Shown here one piece after another: positions 32,701-40,667 of a stretch of DNA of 48,132 nucleotides. The DNA comes from an uncultured Clostridia bacterium (GTDB lineage: Bacteria; Bacillota; Clostridia; TANB77; CAG-508): positions 1-48,132 of the forward strand of contig CAKPDW010000004.1 of assembly GCA_934149115.1 (NCBI GenBank). The letters are read 5' to 3'. How positions within the stretch are numbered: position 1 is the first letter of the stretch; every line of letters begins with the position of its first letter. The position numbers and the translations under genes were made by a program. The notes under the pieces are model-generated. The model was not told the DNA's origin. It searched no databases and saw only the letters and a list, made by a program, of their open reading frames with translations.

Positions 32701-33568
32701 AGAAGTTAATGATAAAGTGTTAGTTTATGTTGACGGAAAATATGTTGGAGAAGCAACAAGGGGAAGCAGACAAGATATACTTGATAAATATAAAGATAAA
32801 TATGGTACATCATATAAAACAACTTTACCCGGATTTACATATGACTTAACTAAATATGGTTTAGGAATAGGGAATCATATAATAAAAATTGAAAATGTTA
32901 GTGCTGATGGTAAAGTTTTAATTCAATCAAGAATTGTTACTTTTAATATAGAATATCTTGCAAAGTCATATGGAATTGATGTTTCACATTATCAAGGAGA
33001 AATTGATTGGAATGCTGTAAAGAAAAGTGGAGTTACATTTGCAATATTGAAAATCGGTGAATACTGGAGCAATAGTAAGAGAGTTGTTTTTGATCAATTC
33101 TTTGAGAAAAATTATCAAGCATGTAAAAGATTAGGTATTGCAGTTGGTGGATATTTTTATTCATATGCTTTTAATGGTGATGAAGCAAATGCAGAAGCTG
33201 ATGTATGTTTATCATTAATAAAAAATAAAAAGTTTGAATTACCTATTTTCTTAGATGTTGAAGATAAAATTATAAAAAATGCTGTGGCTAATGGAAAAGC
33301 TAGTGTTGATACAATTACAAATGCTGCTGTTACATTTTGCCAGAGAATGGCAAGTGCAGGACATCAAGGTGGAGTATATGCAAGTAGAGATTTCTTTTAT
33401 AACTATTTTAATATTCCTTTGATAGAGAAATTTGCTATTTGGCTTGCTCATTATACAACAAATCAGACGAATTATACTGGAAAATATGATTTCTGGCAGT
33501 ATACAAGTACAGGAAGTGTTCCAGGAATAAATGGTAATGTTGATTTGAATTGGTTTTATAAAAGATAA
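29771..33568 (+). CDS. Secreted GH25 lysozyme with twelve 68-residue repeats
   Basis: A 1265-residue exported protein. MKKILCSLL is the start (GGAGAGG upstream), with a signal peptide to about residue 25. A low-complexity E/K/N linker (25-120) follows. Twelve repeats of about 68 residues follow to near 960, each with W.M(V/I).KG.V.Y.YTG...N.NGTWY.E.G.LTYKY.G, probably cell-wall or glycan binding as in choline-binding-type modules; that is inference. Next is a beta-sandwich domain (LIISGWILTSEVNDKVLVYVDG), then a GH25 muramidase from about 1060. The GH25 domain shows YGIDVSHYQGEIDWNAVK and FLDVED with the acidic catalytic residues, and ends DFWQYTSTG...VDLNWFYK. A 615-base stretch is duplicated within the repeats. 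Confidence 0.92.
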   Translation: MKKILCSLLVIFILISEFSFCFGTTENAVVSNEVKSSENAVDVNDDTENIKPENKIQNETNAKEENTKENENKKETNVTNEAVKTEEKKVEVNNKVKSAPVVQEAPKSTQTNQSIKTKAISTAGMRDGLYVIDGVWRMVVNGKIVYDYTGLGKNSNGTWYMEKGAITYKYNGKHTDSTGTYLIRNSRVIDDTGLLVVDNQWRMVVKGKVEYNYTGLAENANGTWYLENGVLTYKYRGTALKNGKAYIIEGSYVRLIVPENTTGIYVVNGNWRMIVKGKVVYDYTGVGKNANGMWYFEKGNLTYKYTGTYYDNDTAYIIEKSYVVGVLKKDATELAVINNQWRMVVKGKVVYDYTGLGKNANGTWYMEKGAITYKYNGKHTDSTGTYLIRNSRVIDDTGLLVVDNQWRMVVKGKVEYNYTGLAENANGTWYLENGVLTYKYRGTALKNGKAYIIEGSYVRLIVPENTTGIYVVNGNWRMIVKGKVVYDYTGVGKNANGMWYFEKGNLTYKYTGTYYDNNTAYIIENSYVVGVFKKDTTGLAVINNHWRMVVKGKVVYDYTGLGKNSSGTWYMEKGVITYKYNGKYTDSTGSYLIKNSRVIDDTGLMVVENKWRMVTKGKVDYNYTGLAENANGTWFLEKGELTYKYNGTTFKNGKAYIIEGSYVRLIVAENATGVYFVNNKWRMIVKGRVNYEYTGLGKNANGTWYFENGELTFKYNGIYKDETGTYIIKNSEVKNTTGVCFVENKWRMVINGKVDYNYTGIGQKANEMWYFEKGELTFNYRGTYFKDNTAYIIEGSRVYLTVTKNTSGLMVVNNKWRRVVNGVVDYTYTGLVENTNGMWFLENGELTYKYSGTTFKDNKAYIIEGSYVHLVVPESATGMYVVNNCYRMIIKGRVDYNYTGPAENENGRWYFENGIITYTYNAEYEDTDGIIYNIVNSRFSGIISRPGYFGKMEVEQPLQSNKYVSDSLIISGWILTSEVNDKVLVYVDGKYVGEATRGSRQDILDKYKDKYGTSYKTTLPGFTYDLTKYGLGIGNHIIKIENVSADGKVLIQSRIVTFNIEYLAKSYGIDVSHYQGEIDWNAVKKSGVTFAILKIGEYWSNSKRVVFDQFFEKNYQACKRLGIAVGGYFYSYAFNGDEANAEADVCLSLIKNKKFELPIFLDVEDKIIKNAVANGKASVDTITNAAVTFCQRMASAGHQGGVYASRDFFYNYFNIPLIEKFAIWLAHYTTNQTNYTGKYDFWQYTSTGSVPGINGNVDLNWFYKR
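30241..31323 (+). repeat. Internal 615-base tandem duplication
   Basis: From 30241 for about 465 bases the DNA is identical or nearly so to that starting at 30856; identity then declines. The period of 615 bases equals three protein repeats (205 residues) and keeps the frame. Confidence 0.9.
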
Positions 33569-33580
33569 AAGAAAATAATA

Positions 33581-33635
33581 AAAAACGGACTGTTTAAAAT
33601 ATTTGTATTACCAAAATGTTTTAAAGTCCGTTTTT
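33581..33635. terminator. Terminator of the GH25 gene
   Basis: AAAAACGGACT / AGTCCGTTTTT, with TTTAAAA/TTTTAAA pairing inside; T runs on both strands. Confidence 0.85.
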
Positions 33636-33647
33636 GTTATATAAAAG

Positions 33648-33745
33648 GAAATTTATTTTGCAAATTTCGCGCGCGAACAAAGACGCAAAATTATAAAGTT
33701 AAAACAAGTGCAAATATTATTAATGTTTGCTTTTGTTTTTACATA
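33648..33745. repeat. Dispersed intergenic repeat, copy 3
   Basis: GAAATTT / AAATTTC hairpin (33648-33668), CGCGCGCGAACAAA, then AAGTGCAAATATTATTAATG and TTTGCTTTTGTTTTTA, as in copy 1. Also in a convergent gap. Confidence 0.65.
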
Positions 33746-33751
33746 TTACAT

Positions 33752-33784
33752 AAAAAAAGAACAACTAGTTTTTAGTTGTTCTTT
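33752..33784 (-). terminator. Terminator of tRNA-Trp
   Basis: AAAGAACAACTA / TAGTTGTTCTTT around five bases; on the minus strand it is followed by a T run, directly after the tRNA 3' end. Confidence 0.85.
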
Positions 33785-33785
33785 G

Positions 33786-33860
33786 TGGCAGGGGTAGAAG
33801 GATTCGAACCCTCACAGGCGGTTTTGGAGACCGATGTGCTACCATTGACACTATACCCCT
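33786..33860 (-). tRNA. tRNA-Trp (anticodon CCA)
   Basis: A 75-base tRNA on the minus strand with the 3' CCA encoded. The acceptor arm AGGGGTA pairs with TACCCCT, and the discriminator is G. The anticodon loop is CTCCAAA, so the anticodon is CCA, reading UGG. The T arm has GGTTCGAATCC. The first anticodon-stem pair (T-C) is mismatched. It has its own promoter and terminator. The anticodon is not CCG, so this gene gives no support for CGG being read as Trp. Confidence 0.95.
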
Positions 33861-33872
33861 AAGACTTTTTTT

Positions 33873-33901
33873 ATTATACAGTACGTTAAAAAAAAAATCA
33901 A
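33873..33901 (-). promoter_or_regulatory. Promoter of tRNA-Trp
   Basis: Minus-strand TTGATT, 17 bases, TATAAT, 13 bases before the tRNA. Confidence 0.85.
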
Positions 33902-33920
33902 TAGAAAAAATAAAAATTTT

Positions 33921-33956
33921 GAAGAATCAAATTACATTGTTTAAATTTGATTCTTC
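33921..33956 (-). terminator. Terminator of asd
   Basis: GAAGAATCAAATT / AATTTGATTCTTC around ten bases, then a T-rich run on the minus strand. Confidence 0.8.
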
Positions 33957-33965
33957 ATATTGAAA

Positions 33966-34964
33966 TTATATATTATTATGTTCAATTAATTTTTCTACAA
34001 TTTGAATTGCATTTGTTGCTGCACCTTTACGAATATTGTCTGCTACAACCCATAAGTTTAATCCAGATGTAACTGATTCATCACGGCGAATTCTACCAAC
34101 AAATACTTCATTATGTTCGCTGGCTTTTGCTGCAAGTGGATATGTATTTGTTGCTGGGTTATCTTGGACAACTATTCCTGGATAATTTTCTAAAGTTGTG
34201 TAAATATCTTTTATATCAAAATCTTTTTCAAATTCTACATTTATAGATTCACTATGTGAATTTAACACAGGAACTCTAACTGTAGTTGCTGTTACTCTTA
34301 AATCAGGTTTATTTAAAATTTTTCTTGTTTCATTTATCATTTTCATTTCTTCTTTTGTATATCCATTTTCAAGGAATACATCGATATGTGGAAGACAATT
34401 GTTGTATATTGGATGTGGCCATTTTTTTGGTTCTAATCCTTTTTGTGTATTGTAAAAATCTTCAATTGCTGATTTTCCACCACCAGATACTGCTTGATAT
34501 GTAGAATATACAACCCTTTTTATTTTATATTTCTCATCAAGAGCTTTTAATGGAATTACAGCTTGAATTGTTGAACAATTTGGATTTGCTATTATTCCTT
34601 GGTTTTTAAATGCTGAGTCCATATTTACTTCTGGAACGATTAGTGGAACATTTGGATCCATTCTAAATGCACTGCTGTTATCTACGACAATACAACCTTT
34701 TGATGCAGCTATTGGAGAAAACTTTTTTGATGTATCTCCACCAGCAGAGAATATAGCAAAATCAAAACCTTCATCAAATGAATCTTCTTTTAATTCTTTT
34801 GCAATATATTCTTTTCCCATAAAATTGATTTTTTGTCCAGCTGATTTTGAAGAACAAAAAAAGGCATACTCTGAGATAGGAAGATTGAATTCTTCTAATA
34901 CTTGAAGTGCTTTTCTTCCAACTAATCCAGTAGCGCCTACTAATGCTAATTTGTATTTTTTCAT
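33966..34964 (-). CDS. asd: Aspartate-semialdehyde dehydrogenase
   Basis: Reduces aspartyl phosphate to aspartate semialdehyde, the branch point to lysine, diaminopimelate (cell wall), threonine and methionine. 332 residues. NADP-binding start GATGLVGRKALQVLEE; VDNSSAFRMD near 90; the catalytic Cys in ANPNCSTIQ near 130; SGGGKSAIEDF near 165; the late catalytic His lies in the SHSESINVEF segment near 240. It has a single-gene layout with its own promoter and terminator. No lysine riboswitch is visible in the short leader. Confidence 0.96.
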   Translation of the reverse strand: MKKYKLALVGATGLVGRKALQVLEEFNLPISEYAFFCSSKSAGQKINFMGKEYIAKELKEDSFDEGFDFAIFSAGGDTSKKFSPIAASKGCIVVDNSSAFRMDPNVPLIVPEVNMDSAFKNQGIIANPNCSTIQAVIPLKALDEKYKIKRVVYSTYQAVSGGGKSAIEDFYNTQKGLEPKKWPHPIYNNCLPHIDVFLENGYTKEEMKMINETRKILNKPDLRVTATTVRVPVLNSHSESINVEFEKDFDIKDIYTTLENYPGIVVQDNPATNTYPLAAKASEHNEVFVGRIRRDESVTSGLNLWVVADNIRKGAATNAIQIVEKLIEHNNI

Positions 34965-35031
34965 AATAATTACCTCACTTTTATTTAAGTGATAAGAGAG
35001 AAAAATATAATTATATTTTTTCTACACTGAT

Positions 35032-35060
35032 AGTATATGCCAAAATAATGAAAAAAGCAA
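35032..35060 (-). promoter_or_regulatory. Promoter of asd
   Basis: Minus-strand TTGCTT, 17 bases, TATACT. A GAAAAA..TATAATTATATTTTTTC palindrome lies in the leader (34999-35022). Confidence 0.65.
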
Positions 35061-35086
35061 TTCGTTTTTTTAGATTATATATTTTA

Positions 35087-35115
35087 TAGACAAATTATTT
35101 ATATTATGATAAGAT
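35087..35115 (+). promoter_or_regulatory. Promoter of the polysaccharide locus
   Basis: TAGACA, 17 bases, TAAGAT. About 115 bases of leader follow, with a weak AAGATA...TATCTT pairing (35158-35204) and no recognised riboswitch. Confidence 0.5.
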
Positions 35116-35233
35116 ACAATTTGTAAAACTAGGGGATGAAGATGATTTATAAACACATAAGATAGCTATATTAGTTTTTTTGAAATGGAGAAAAAGTTAT
35201 CTTAAAATAAATTTATTAAGAAGGTTATAGAAT

Positions 35234-36781
35234 ATGAAAAAACAAATGTATATAAATTTGATAGCACAAACGATAGCATATGCAGTTAATTTAGGAATTA
35301 GCTTTTTTTTAACACCATATATAGTAAATCATATAGGAGTTGAGGCAAATGGTTTTGTTGGATTAGCTAATAATTTTATTGAGTATGCTCAGCTTATTAC
35401 TGTTGCGTTAAATTCAATGGCAGGAAGATTTATTACGATAAAACTGCATCAAAAAAATGAGAAAGAGGCTAATAAATATTTCACATCAGTATTTTTTGCA
35501 AATCTATTTTTAGCAATTGTTTTAACTATTGTATTTTCATTTGTAATTGTTTTTTTAGATAAATTATTAAATATTTCTGCAGGTTTAGTTATAGATATAA
35601 AAATATTATGGATATTAATTTTCGCTAATTTTATTGTGTCTTTATTTGCATCTATATTTTCAGTTTCAACATTTGTTGCTAATAGATTAGATAAAACAGC
35701 TATTTCTAACATTAGAGGAATTTTGATTAAAGCCATAATTTTAGTGGTTTGTTATACTTTTTTCAAACCATTTACTTTTTATGTTGGAATTGCAATGTTG
35801 GCACTTGGGATTAACAATCTTATAAGCCATATAGTTTATAAGAAAAAACTTGTACCACAATTAAAAATAGATAAAAATAATTTTGATATAAAATATGTTA
35901 AAGAGTTAGTTTCATCAGGAATTTGGAATTCTGTTTCAAAACTTAGTTCAATACTATCTTCTGGATTGGATTTACTAATAACTAATATTTTTGTAAATTC
36001 GGTTGCAATGGGAGTTATGAACTTATCAAAAACTGTTTCAAATATTGTTCTTTCTTTATTTGGAACTTTAGCTTCAATTTTCGCTCCACAACTTACAATT
36101 TCATACGCAGAGGGTGATGTTGGTGGAATGAAAAATCAATTAATATCTTCAATTAAATTAATGGGATTATTTTCTGCAATTCCAATAGCAATATTGGTTG
36201 GATTTGGTAAAGAATTTTATCAATTATGGGTTCCAACACAAAATGCTGATTTATTGGAGTTATTGACAATTATTACATGTTTTAATTTGATTTTTGCATT
36301 ACCATTAGAGCCATTATATAATATTTTTACTGTAAAGAATAAAATAAAAATTTCATCAATTGCACTAATTTCATTTAGTGTTTGCAGTATATTAACTGTT
36401 TTTATAGGATTAAATTTTATACATAATGAAGATGCTAAGATTATTTATATAGTTGCTGTTGGAGCTTTTTATAATGTGCTTAGATTATTAACATTTTTAC
36501 CTATATATGGTGCAAAATGCTTAGATTTTAAAGTTTCAACATTTTACCCACCAATATTAAAGAATGTTCTTTCAGTAGTTATTTTAGTTGTGATAGCTTT
36601 TGCTATTAATTTTGTATTTGGTATTAATTCATGGTTAAAAATGTGTATAGCTTGTGTGATTTTAGGAATATTAGGACTTGTGATTAATGTATTTATTTTA
36701 TTTAATAAGGAAGAACGAATTGAAAATATAGAATTTTTAAAGAATAAACTAAAGAAAAATAAGAAAGAGGTGAATGAATAA
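35234..36781 (+). CDS. Wzx-type oligosaccharide flippase
   Basis: A 515-residue membrane protein with about 14 hydrophobic segments, of the MATE/MVF polysaccharide-transporter superfamily. It would move lipid-linked sugar repeats across the membrane. The start KKQMYINLIAQTIAYAVNLG and the segment FFLTPYIVNHIGVEANGFVGLAN are typical of the O-antigen and capsule exporters (RfbX/Wzx). AAGGTTATAG precedes the ATG. It opens the polysaccharide cluster. Its last bases overlap the first possible start of the next gene, indicating coupling. Confidence 0.88.
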   Translation: MKKQMYINLIAQTIAYAVNLGISFFLTPYIVNHIGVEANGFVGLANNFIEYAQLITVALNSMAGRFITIKLHQKNEKEANKYFTSVFFANLFLAIVLTIVFSFVIVFLDKLLNISAGLVIDIKILWILIFANFIVSLFASIFSVSTFVANRLDKTAISNIRGILIKAIILVVCYTFFKPFTFYVGIAMLALGINNLISHIVYKKKLVPQLKIDKNNFDIKYVKELVSSGIWNSVSKLSSILSSGLDLLITNIFVNSVAMGVMNLSKTVSNIVLSLFGTLASIFAPQLTISYAEGDVGGMKNQLISSIKLMGLFSAIPIAILVGFGKEFYQLWVPTQNADLLELLTIITCFNLIFALPLEPLYNIFTVKNKIKISSIALISFSVCSILTVFIGLNFIHNEDAKIIYIVAVGAFYNVLRLLTFLPIYGAKCLDFKVSTFYPPILKNVLSVVILVVIAFAINFVFGINSWLKMCIACVILGILGLVINVFILFNKEERIENIEFLKNKLKKNKKEVNE

Positions 36782-37595
36782 AATGGCAATTCCAAAAATA
36801 ATACATTATTGTTGGTTCGGTCGAGGGGAAAAACCTGAACTTGCAAAAAAGTGTATAGAATCATGGAAAAAGTATTGTCCTGATTATGTGATAAAAGAGT
36901 GGAATGAAGATAATTTTGACATTAATTCTAATGAATATGTTAAACAAGCTTATGATGCGAGAAAATTTGCTTTTGTTACAGATTATGTTAGATTATATGC
37001 TTTGTTTAATGAGGGTGGAGTTTATATGGATACTGATGTTGAAATAATAAAACCAATTGATATTTTTTTAAAGCATAGGGCTTTTTCAAGTTTTGAAAAT
37101 AATAATATGATTCCTACTGGTTTGATGGCTTCTGAAAAAGGAAATGAGTGGATTAGAGATTTACTTGATGAATATACTGATTTGAATTTTATAGATGAGA
37201 ATGGAAATATGGATTTGACGACAAATGTTGTCAGAATAACAAATTTAACTCATGAAAAATATGGATTAAAATTAGAATCATCATATCAAGAATTAAAAAA
37301 TGGAATAGTTACTTTATATCCATATGATTATTTTTGTCCTAAAGATTGGTCAACAGGGGAGATACATCTAACAGAGAATACATATGCAATACATCATTTT
37401 TCAGGTTCTTGGCACACTTTGGAAGAAAAGAAAAAAGAGGAAATATATAGGAAAAAATTAAAAAAATATTTACTAAAATATTCTGATGAGGATGTTGCTA
37501 GAGATAAATTAAACAAAGCAGAATTGCGTAAATTTTATTTAACTCATCCTATAAAAGCTATTAAAAGAATTTTAGAAAAAATGAGAGGTATGTAG
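36774..37595 (+). CDS. GT32-like glycosyltransferase with DXD motif
   Basis: A 273-residue (270 from the second start) cytoplasmic sugar transferase. IPKIIHYCWFGRG is the typical N-terminus of capsular/Och1-type (Gly_transf_sug) transferases. Nucleotide-sugar and metal binding is by the DTDVEIIKPID motif near residue 88, after AFVTDYVRLYALFNEGGVYM. The donor and acceptor sugars are unknown. Two starts are possible, 36774 (overlapping the flippase) and 36783 (MAIPKIIHY, which matches family N-termini); AGAGGTG lies 3 and 12 bases before them. Confidence 0.88.
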   Translation: MNKMAIPKIIHYCWFGRGEKPELAKKCIESWKKYCPDYVIKEWNEDNFDINSNEYVKQAYDARKFAFVTDYVRLYALFNEGGVYMDTDVEIIKPIDIFLKHRAFSSFENNNMIPTGLMASEKGNEWIRDLLDEYTDLNFIDENGNMDLTTNVVRITNLTHEKYGLKLESSYQELKNGIVTLYPYDYFCPKDWSTGEIHLTENTYAIHHFSGSWHTLEEKKKEEIYRKKLKKYLLKYSDEDVARDKLNKAELRKFYLTHPIKAIKRILEKMRGM

Positions 37596-37597
37596 AG

Positions 37598-38536
37598 ATG
37601 AGATTCAGTATTATTGTTCCTGTTTATAATGTTGAAAAATATTTACCAAAATGTATAGAAAGTATAATGAATCAAACAAATCAGGATTTTGAATTATTAC
37701 TTGTAAATGATGGAACTAAAGATAATTCTCAAAAAATTATAGATAAATATGTTGCTAATTATCCTGAAAAGGTTTATGGATTTATAAAAGAAAATGGTGG
37801 ATTGAGTGATGCTAGGAATTATGGTGTAGATAGAGCAAAAGGAGAATATATAATTTTTATAGATTCTGATGATTACATTGATACTAAATTGTTAGAAAAA
37901 ATTAATGATGAAATTGAAAAAAATAATGGTATTGATGTAGTTGGATATAATTTAGTAGATGTTGATGAGAATGGACAAGTACTTAAAACAACTGAAAAAG
38001 GGAAAAGTGATGTTTTATCTGGTGAAGATGCAATAAAATTTCTTGTAAATGCCAAATTATGTTTTGAACCAGCTTGTGGTTATGCATATCGTTTAGAATT
38101 TTGGGAAAAAAATAATTTGAAATTTATGAATGGAATATATCATGAGGATTTTGCATTAATTCCATTAGTTATTGTGAAGGCTGATAAAGCTGTCTTTACA
38201 GATTTTAATGGGTATTATTATATGCAAACACAAAATAGTATTACTAGAAATGATTCTTTAGATAAAGCAAAAAAATCAGCTTTTGATTATTTAAAAGGAT
38301 ATGATTTTTTAGTAGCAGAAGTAAATAAAATGCATTTTAAAGATGAGTATGCAAAGAAAATGTATATGTCATATATTGCTAATGCTATTATTTTTAAAAT
38401 AGAAACTGTTGATGAAAGCTTTAGAAAAGATTATAAAAAAGCTGTTAAAGATAGAAAAGCTATTCAATATGTTATGAGTGATACTTTTAAAAGAAAAATA
38501 AGAAAAATGTTAGTAAAAATCAAATTTGGTTTATAA
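37598..38536 (+). CDS. Family 2 glycosyltransferase
   Basis: A 312-residue GT-A fold transferase. RFSIIVPVYNVEKYLPKCI at the start, NDGTKDNS near 38, GLSDARNYG near 69 and the metal-binding IFIDSDDYID near 90; HEDFALIP near 185 matches the acceptor-side catalytic region of EpsJ/WaaL-type relatives. The C-terminal third is helical. It lies two bases after the preceding gene. One of three similar paralogues in this locus, with those at 38552 and 42941. Confidence 0.92.
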   Translation: MRFSIIVPVYNVEKYLPKCIESIMNQTNQDFELLLVNDGTKDNSQKIIDKYVANYPEKVYGFIKENGGLSDARNYGVDRAKGEYIIFIDSDDYIDTKLLEKINDEIEKNNGIDVVGYNLVDVDENGQVLKTTEKGKSDVLSGEDAIKFLVNAKLCFEPACGYAYRLEFWEKNNLKFMNGIYHEDFALIPLVIVKADKAVFTDFNGYYYMQTQNSITRNDSLDKAKKSAFDYLKGYDFLVAEVNKMHFKDEYAKKMYMSYIANAIIFKIETVDESFRKDYKKAVKDRKAIQYVMSDTFKRKIRKMLVKIKFGL

Positions 38537-38551
38537 TTGAAAGGAGTATAT

Positions 38552-39508
38552 ATGCCTAAAATTAGTATTGTTGTTCCAATATATAATTCTGGAAAATTTT
38601 TAAAAAAATGTATAGATTCATTAGTAAATCAAACGTTTAAAGATATTGAAATATTGTTAATAAATGATGGAAGTACAGATAATTCTCAAGAAATTATTGA
38701 TGAATATGTAGAAAAATATCCTGATATGTGTAAGAGTTTTATTAGAGAAAATTCAGGACAGGCTGTGAGTAGAAATTTCGGAATAAACAATTCTAGTGGA
38801 GATTATATATTTTTTGTTGATAGTGATGATTATTTGGAATATAATACTTGCGAAATAGCTTATAATCATGCAATAAAAAATGGTTTAGATATAGTATGTT
38901 TTAATTTTTATGAAGAATATGAAAATAAAGTTGAAAAATATAGTTCGTATTATTTTTTTAATGATTATCCTAAAGATAAAAAATATATACTTAATGAGAC
39001 TTCTGTTTGGAATAAAATTATTCGTAGAGAATTATTAAAAAAGAATAATTTGTTATTCTTAGAAAATTATATTTATGAGGATTTAGAGCTAATACCAAGA
39101 TTAGCATTATATACAAGTAAAATCGATTTTATTCCTGAAAAATTGTATCATTATGTTATTCATCAAAATTCAACTATGAGGCAAAAAGAGTATAATAAAA
39201 AAATGCAAAATATCTTTGTGGTTATGGATAAGTTGTATGAAAAATTTAAGGGGACTAAATATGAAAAAGAATTAGAATATATCTATATTGAACATTTATT
39301 ACATGCAGGCTCATTACGTTTTTTCAATTATGAAGAAGGAAAAAAAGATATTTGTAAGATTACAAATATTATGAAAAAAAGATTTCCTAATTGGAGAAAA
39401 AACGAATATTATAAAAGAAAAGGTTTTAAATATAGAGTTATTTGTGAATTATTTTATTTAAAAAAATTTGGTTTGTTAAGTATTATATTAGGAGGAAAAA
39501 ATGCCTAA
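38552..39508 (+). CDS. Family 2 glycosyltransferase
   Basis: A 318-residue GT-A transferase. PKISIVVPIYNSGKFLKKCI, NDGSTDNS near 39, SGQAVSRNFG near 68 and the DXD region FFVDSDDYLE near 90; YEDLELIPRL lies near 178. AAAGGAG is seven bases before the ATG at 38552, so the frame upstream of it is not used. Its 3' end overlaps the next gene by eight bases. Donor and linkage cannot be told from sequence. Confidence 0.92.
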   Translation: MPKISIVVPIYNSGKFLKKCIDSLVNQTFKDIEILLINDGSTDNSQEIIDEYVEKYPDMCKSFIRENSGQAVSRNFGINNSSGDYIFFVDSDDYLEYNTCEIAYNHAIKNGLDIVCFNFYEEYENKVEKYSSYYFFNDYPKDKKYILNETSVWNKIIRRELLKKNNLLFLENYIYEDLELIPRLALYTSKIDFIPEKLYHYVIHQNSTMRQKEYNKKMQNIFVVMDKLYEKFKGTKYEKELEYIYIEHLLHAGSLRFFNYEEGKKDICKITNIMKKRFPNWRKNEYYKRKGFKYRVICELFYLKKFGLLSIILGGKNA

Positions 39509-40655
39509 AAATATTTTATTTGTTGTAGATAATCTAGTAATGGGTGGAATTACAAAGGTTTTAGCTAATTTGTTACAGAATCTTGATGAAGAAAAATATT
39601 GTGTTGATTTGTTGGTTTTACATTATTATGAGGATATGAGTATTAAGATTCCCAAAAGTGTTAATATAATCAAAGGAAATGAATATTTTTCTTATGTTGA
39701 TGTAAGTATTAAGAAAATATTGAAAGATAAGGATTTAAAAGAATTTTTCAAAAAATTATCTTTAGTAATGTCACTTAAGTCTGGAAAGATAGAAAAGAAA
39801 ATAAAGAGTGCAAGAAAAAATCTTTTGAAAAAAGAATATGATACAGAAATTGCTTTTAGTGATGGTTTTGCTCATATATTTGTTGCGAATGGAGATACAC
39901 CAAATAAAATTGCATGGATGCATACAGATATATCTGTTAGAAATGATTCAAAAAGATATTATGGATTGGTTAAGAAATCTTTGGAAAAAATGAATATGTC
40001 AGTTTGTGTGTCAGATAGAGTAAGAGAAGTGTATAAAGAATATTACGATATTCCAGATGCTAAGATTCAAACAATTCATAATATTATCAATATTGAAGAA
40101 ATAAGGGATAAAGGAAGTAAAAAGCTTGATATTGAATATTCAAAAGATGTTATAAATTTAATTTCAGTAGGAAGATTGGAAACGCAAAAAAATTATACAA
40201 GATTTATTAAAGTACATAAAAAATTAATTGATGATGGTTATAAGATAAATTCATATTTGATAGGTGATGGATTGGAATATGAAAAATTATCAAATCTTGT
40301 AAAAGAAGAAAAAATTGAAAATACTTTTAAAATGTTGGGAAGAAAAGACAATCCTTTTCCATATGTGAAAAATGCTGATTTATTTGTATTATCTTCTATT
40401 TTGGAAGGATTACCTACTGTATTATATGAATCAGTTATTTTAGGAACACCTTGTGTATCTACACTTGTTGCTGGTGCGAGAGAAGTTTTAAAAGATGAAT
40501 ATGGATTAGTGGTTGAAAATAGTGATGAAGGTTTGTATAATGGATTAAAAAGAATTTTAGATGATGAAAATTTGTTAAGAAAATATAAATCTAATGCACT
40601 TATGTATAAATCAGAAAATGATGATATAATAAACAAGATTGAAAAAATATTATAG
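39501..40655 (+). CDS. Family 4 (GT-B) glycosyltransferase
   Basis: A 384-residue transferase with the GT-B layout. The N-terminal acceptor domain starts NILFVVDNLVMGGITKVLAN, where GGI..V is the family glycine motif. The C-terminal donor domain (from about 215) has SVGRLETQKNYTRFI, LIGDGLEYEKL and the E-x7-E-like region SSILEGLPTVLYESV near 298-312. Such proteins use UDP- or GDP-sugars and retain the anomeric form. GGAGG lies before the ATG inside the preceding gene. Part of the surface-polysaccharide transcript. Confidence 0.92.
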   Translation: MPKNILFVVDNLVMGGITKVLANLLQNLDEEKYCVDLLVLHYYEDMSIKIPKSVNIIKGNEYFSYVDVSIKKILKDKDLKEFFKKLSLVMSLKSGKIEKKIKSARKNLLKKEYDTEIAFSDGFAHIFVANGDTPNKIAWMHTDISVRNDSKRYYGLVKKSLEKMNMSVCVSDRVREVYKEYYDIPDAKIQTIHNIINIEEIRDKGSKKLDIEYSKDVINLISVGRLETQKNYTRFIKVHKKLIDDGYKINSYLIGDGLEYEKLSNLVKEEKIENTFKMLGRKDNPFPYVKNADLFVLSSILEGLPTVLYESVILGTPCVSTLVAGAREVLKDEYGLVVENSDEGLYNGLKRILDDENLLRKYKSNALMYKSENDDIINKIEKIL

Positions 40656-40667
40656 AAAGGGTAAAAA

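Noticed and set aside
33786..33860. CGG reassigned to Trp
   Set aside because: The tRNA-Trp here has anticodon CCA, not CCG, and reading CGG as any single amino acid in triplet register does not repair the frames at the four sites.
34965..35031. Lysine riboswitch before asd
   Set aside because: The leader is about 60 bases, too short for the lysine aptamer, and contains only an A/T palindrome.
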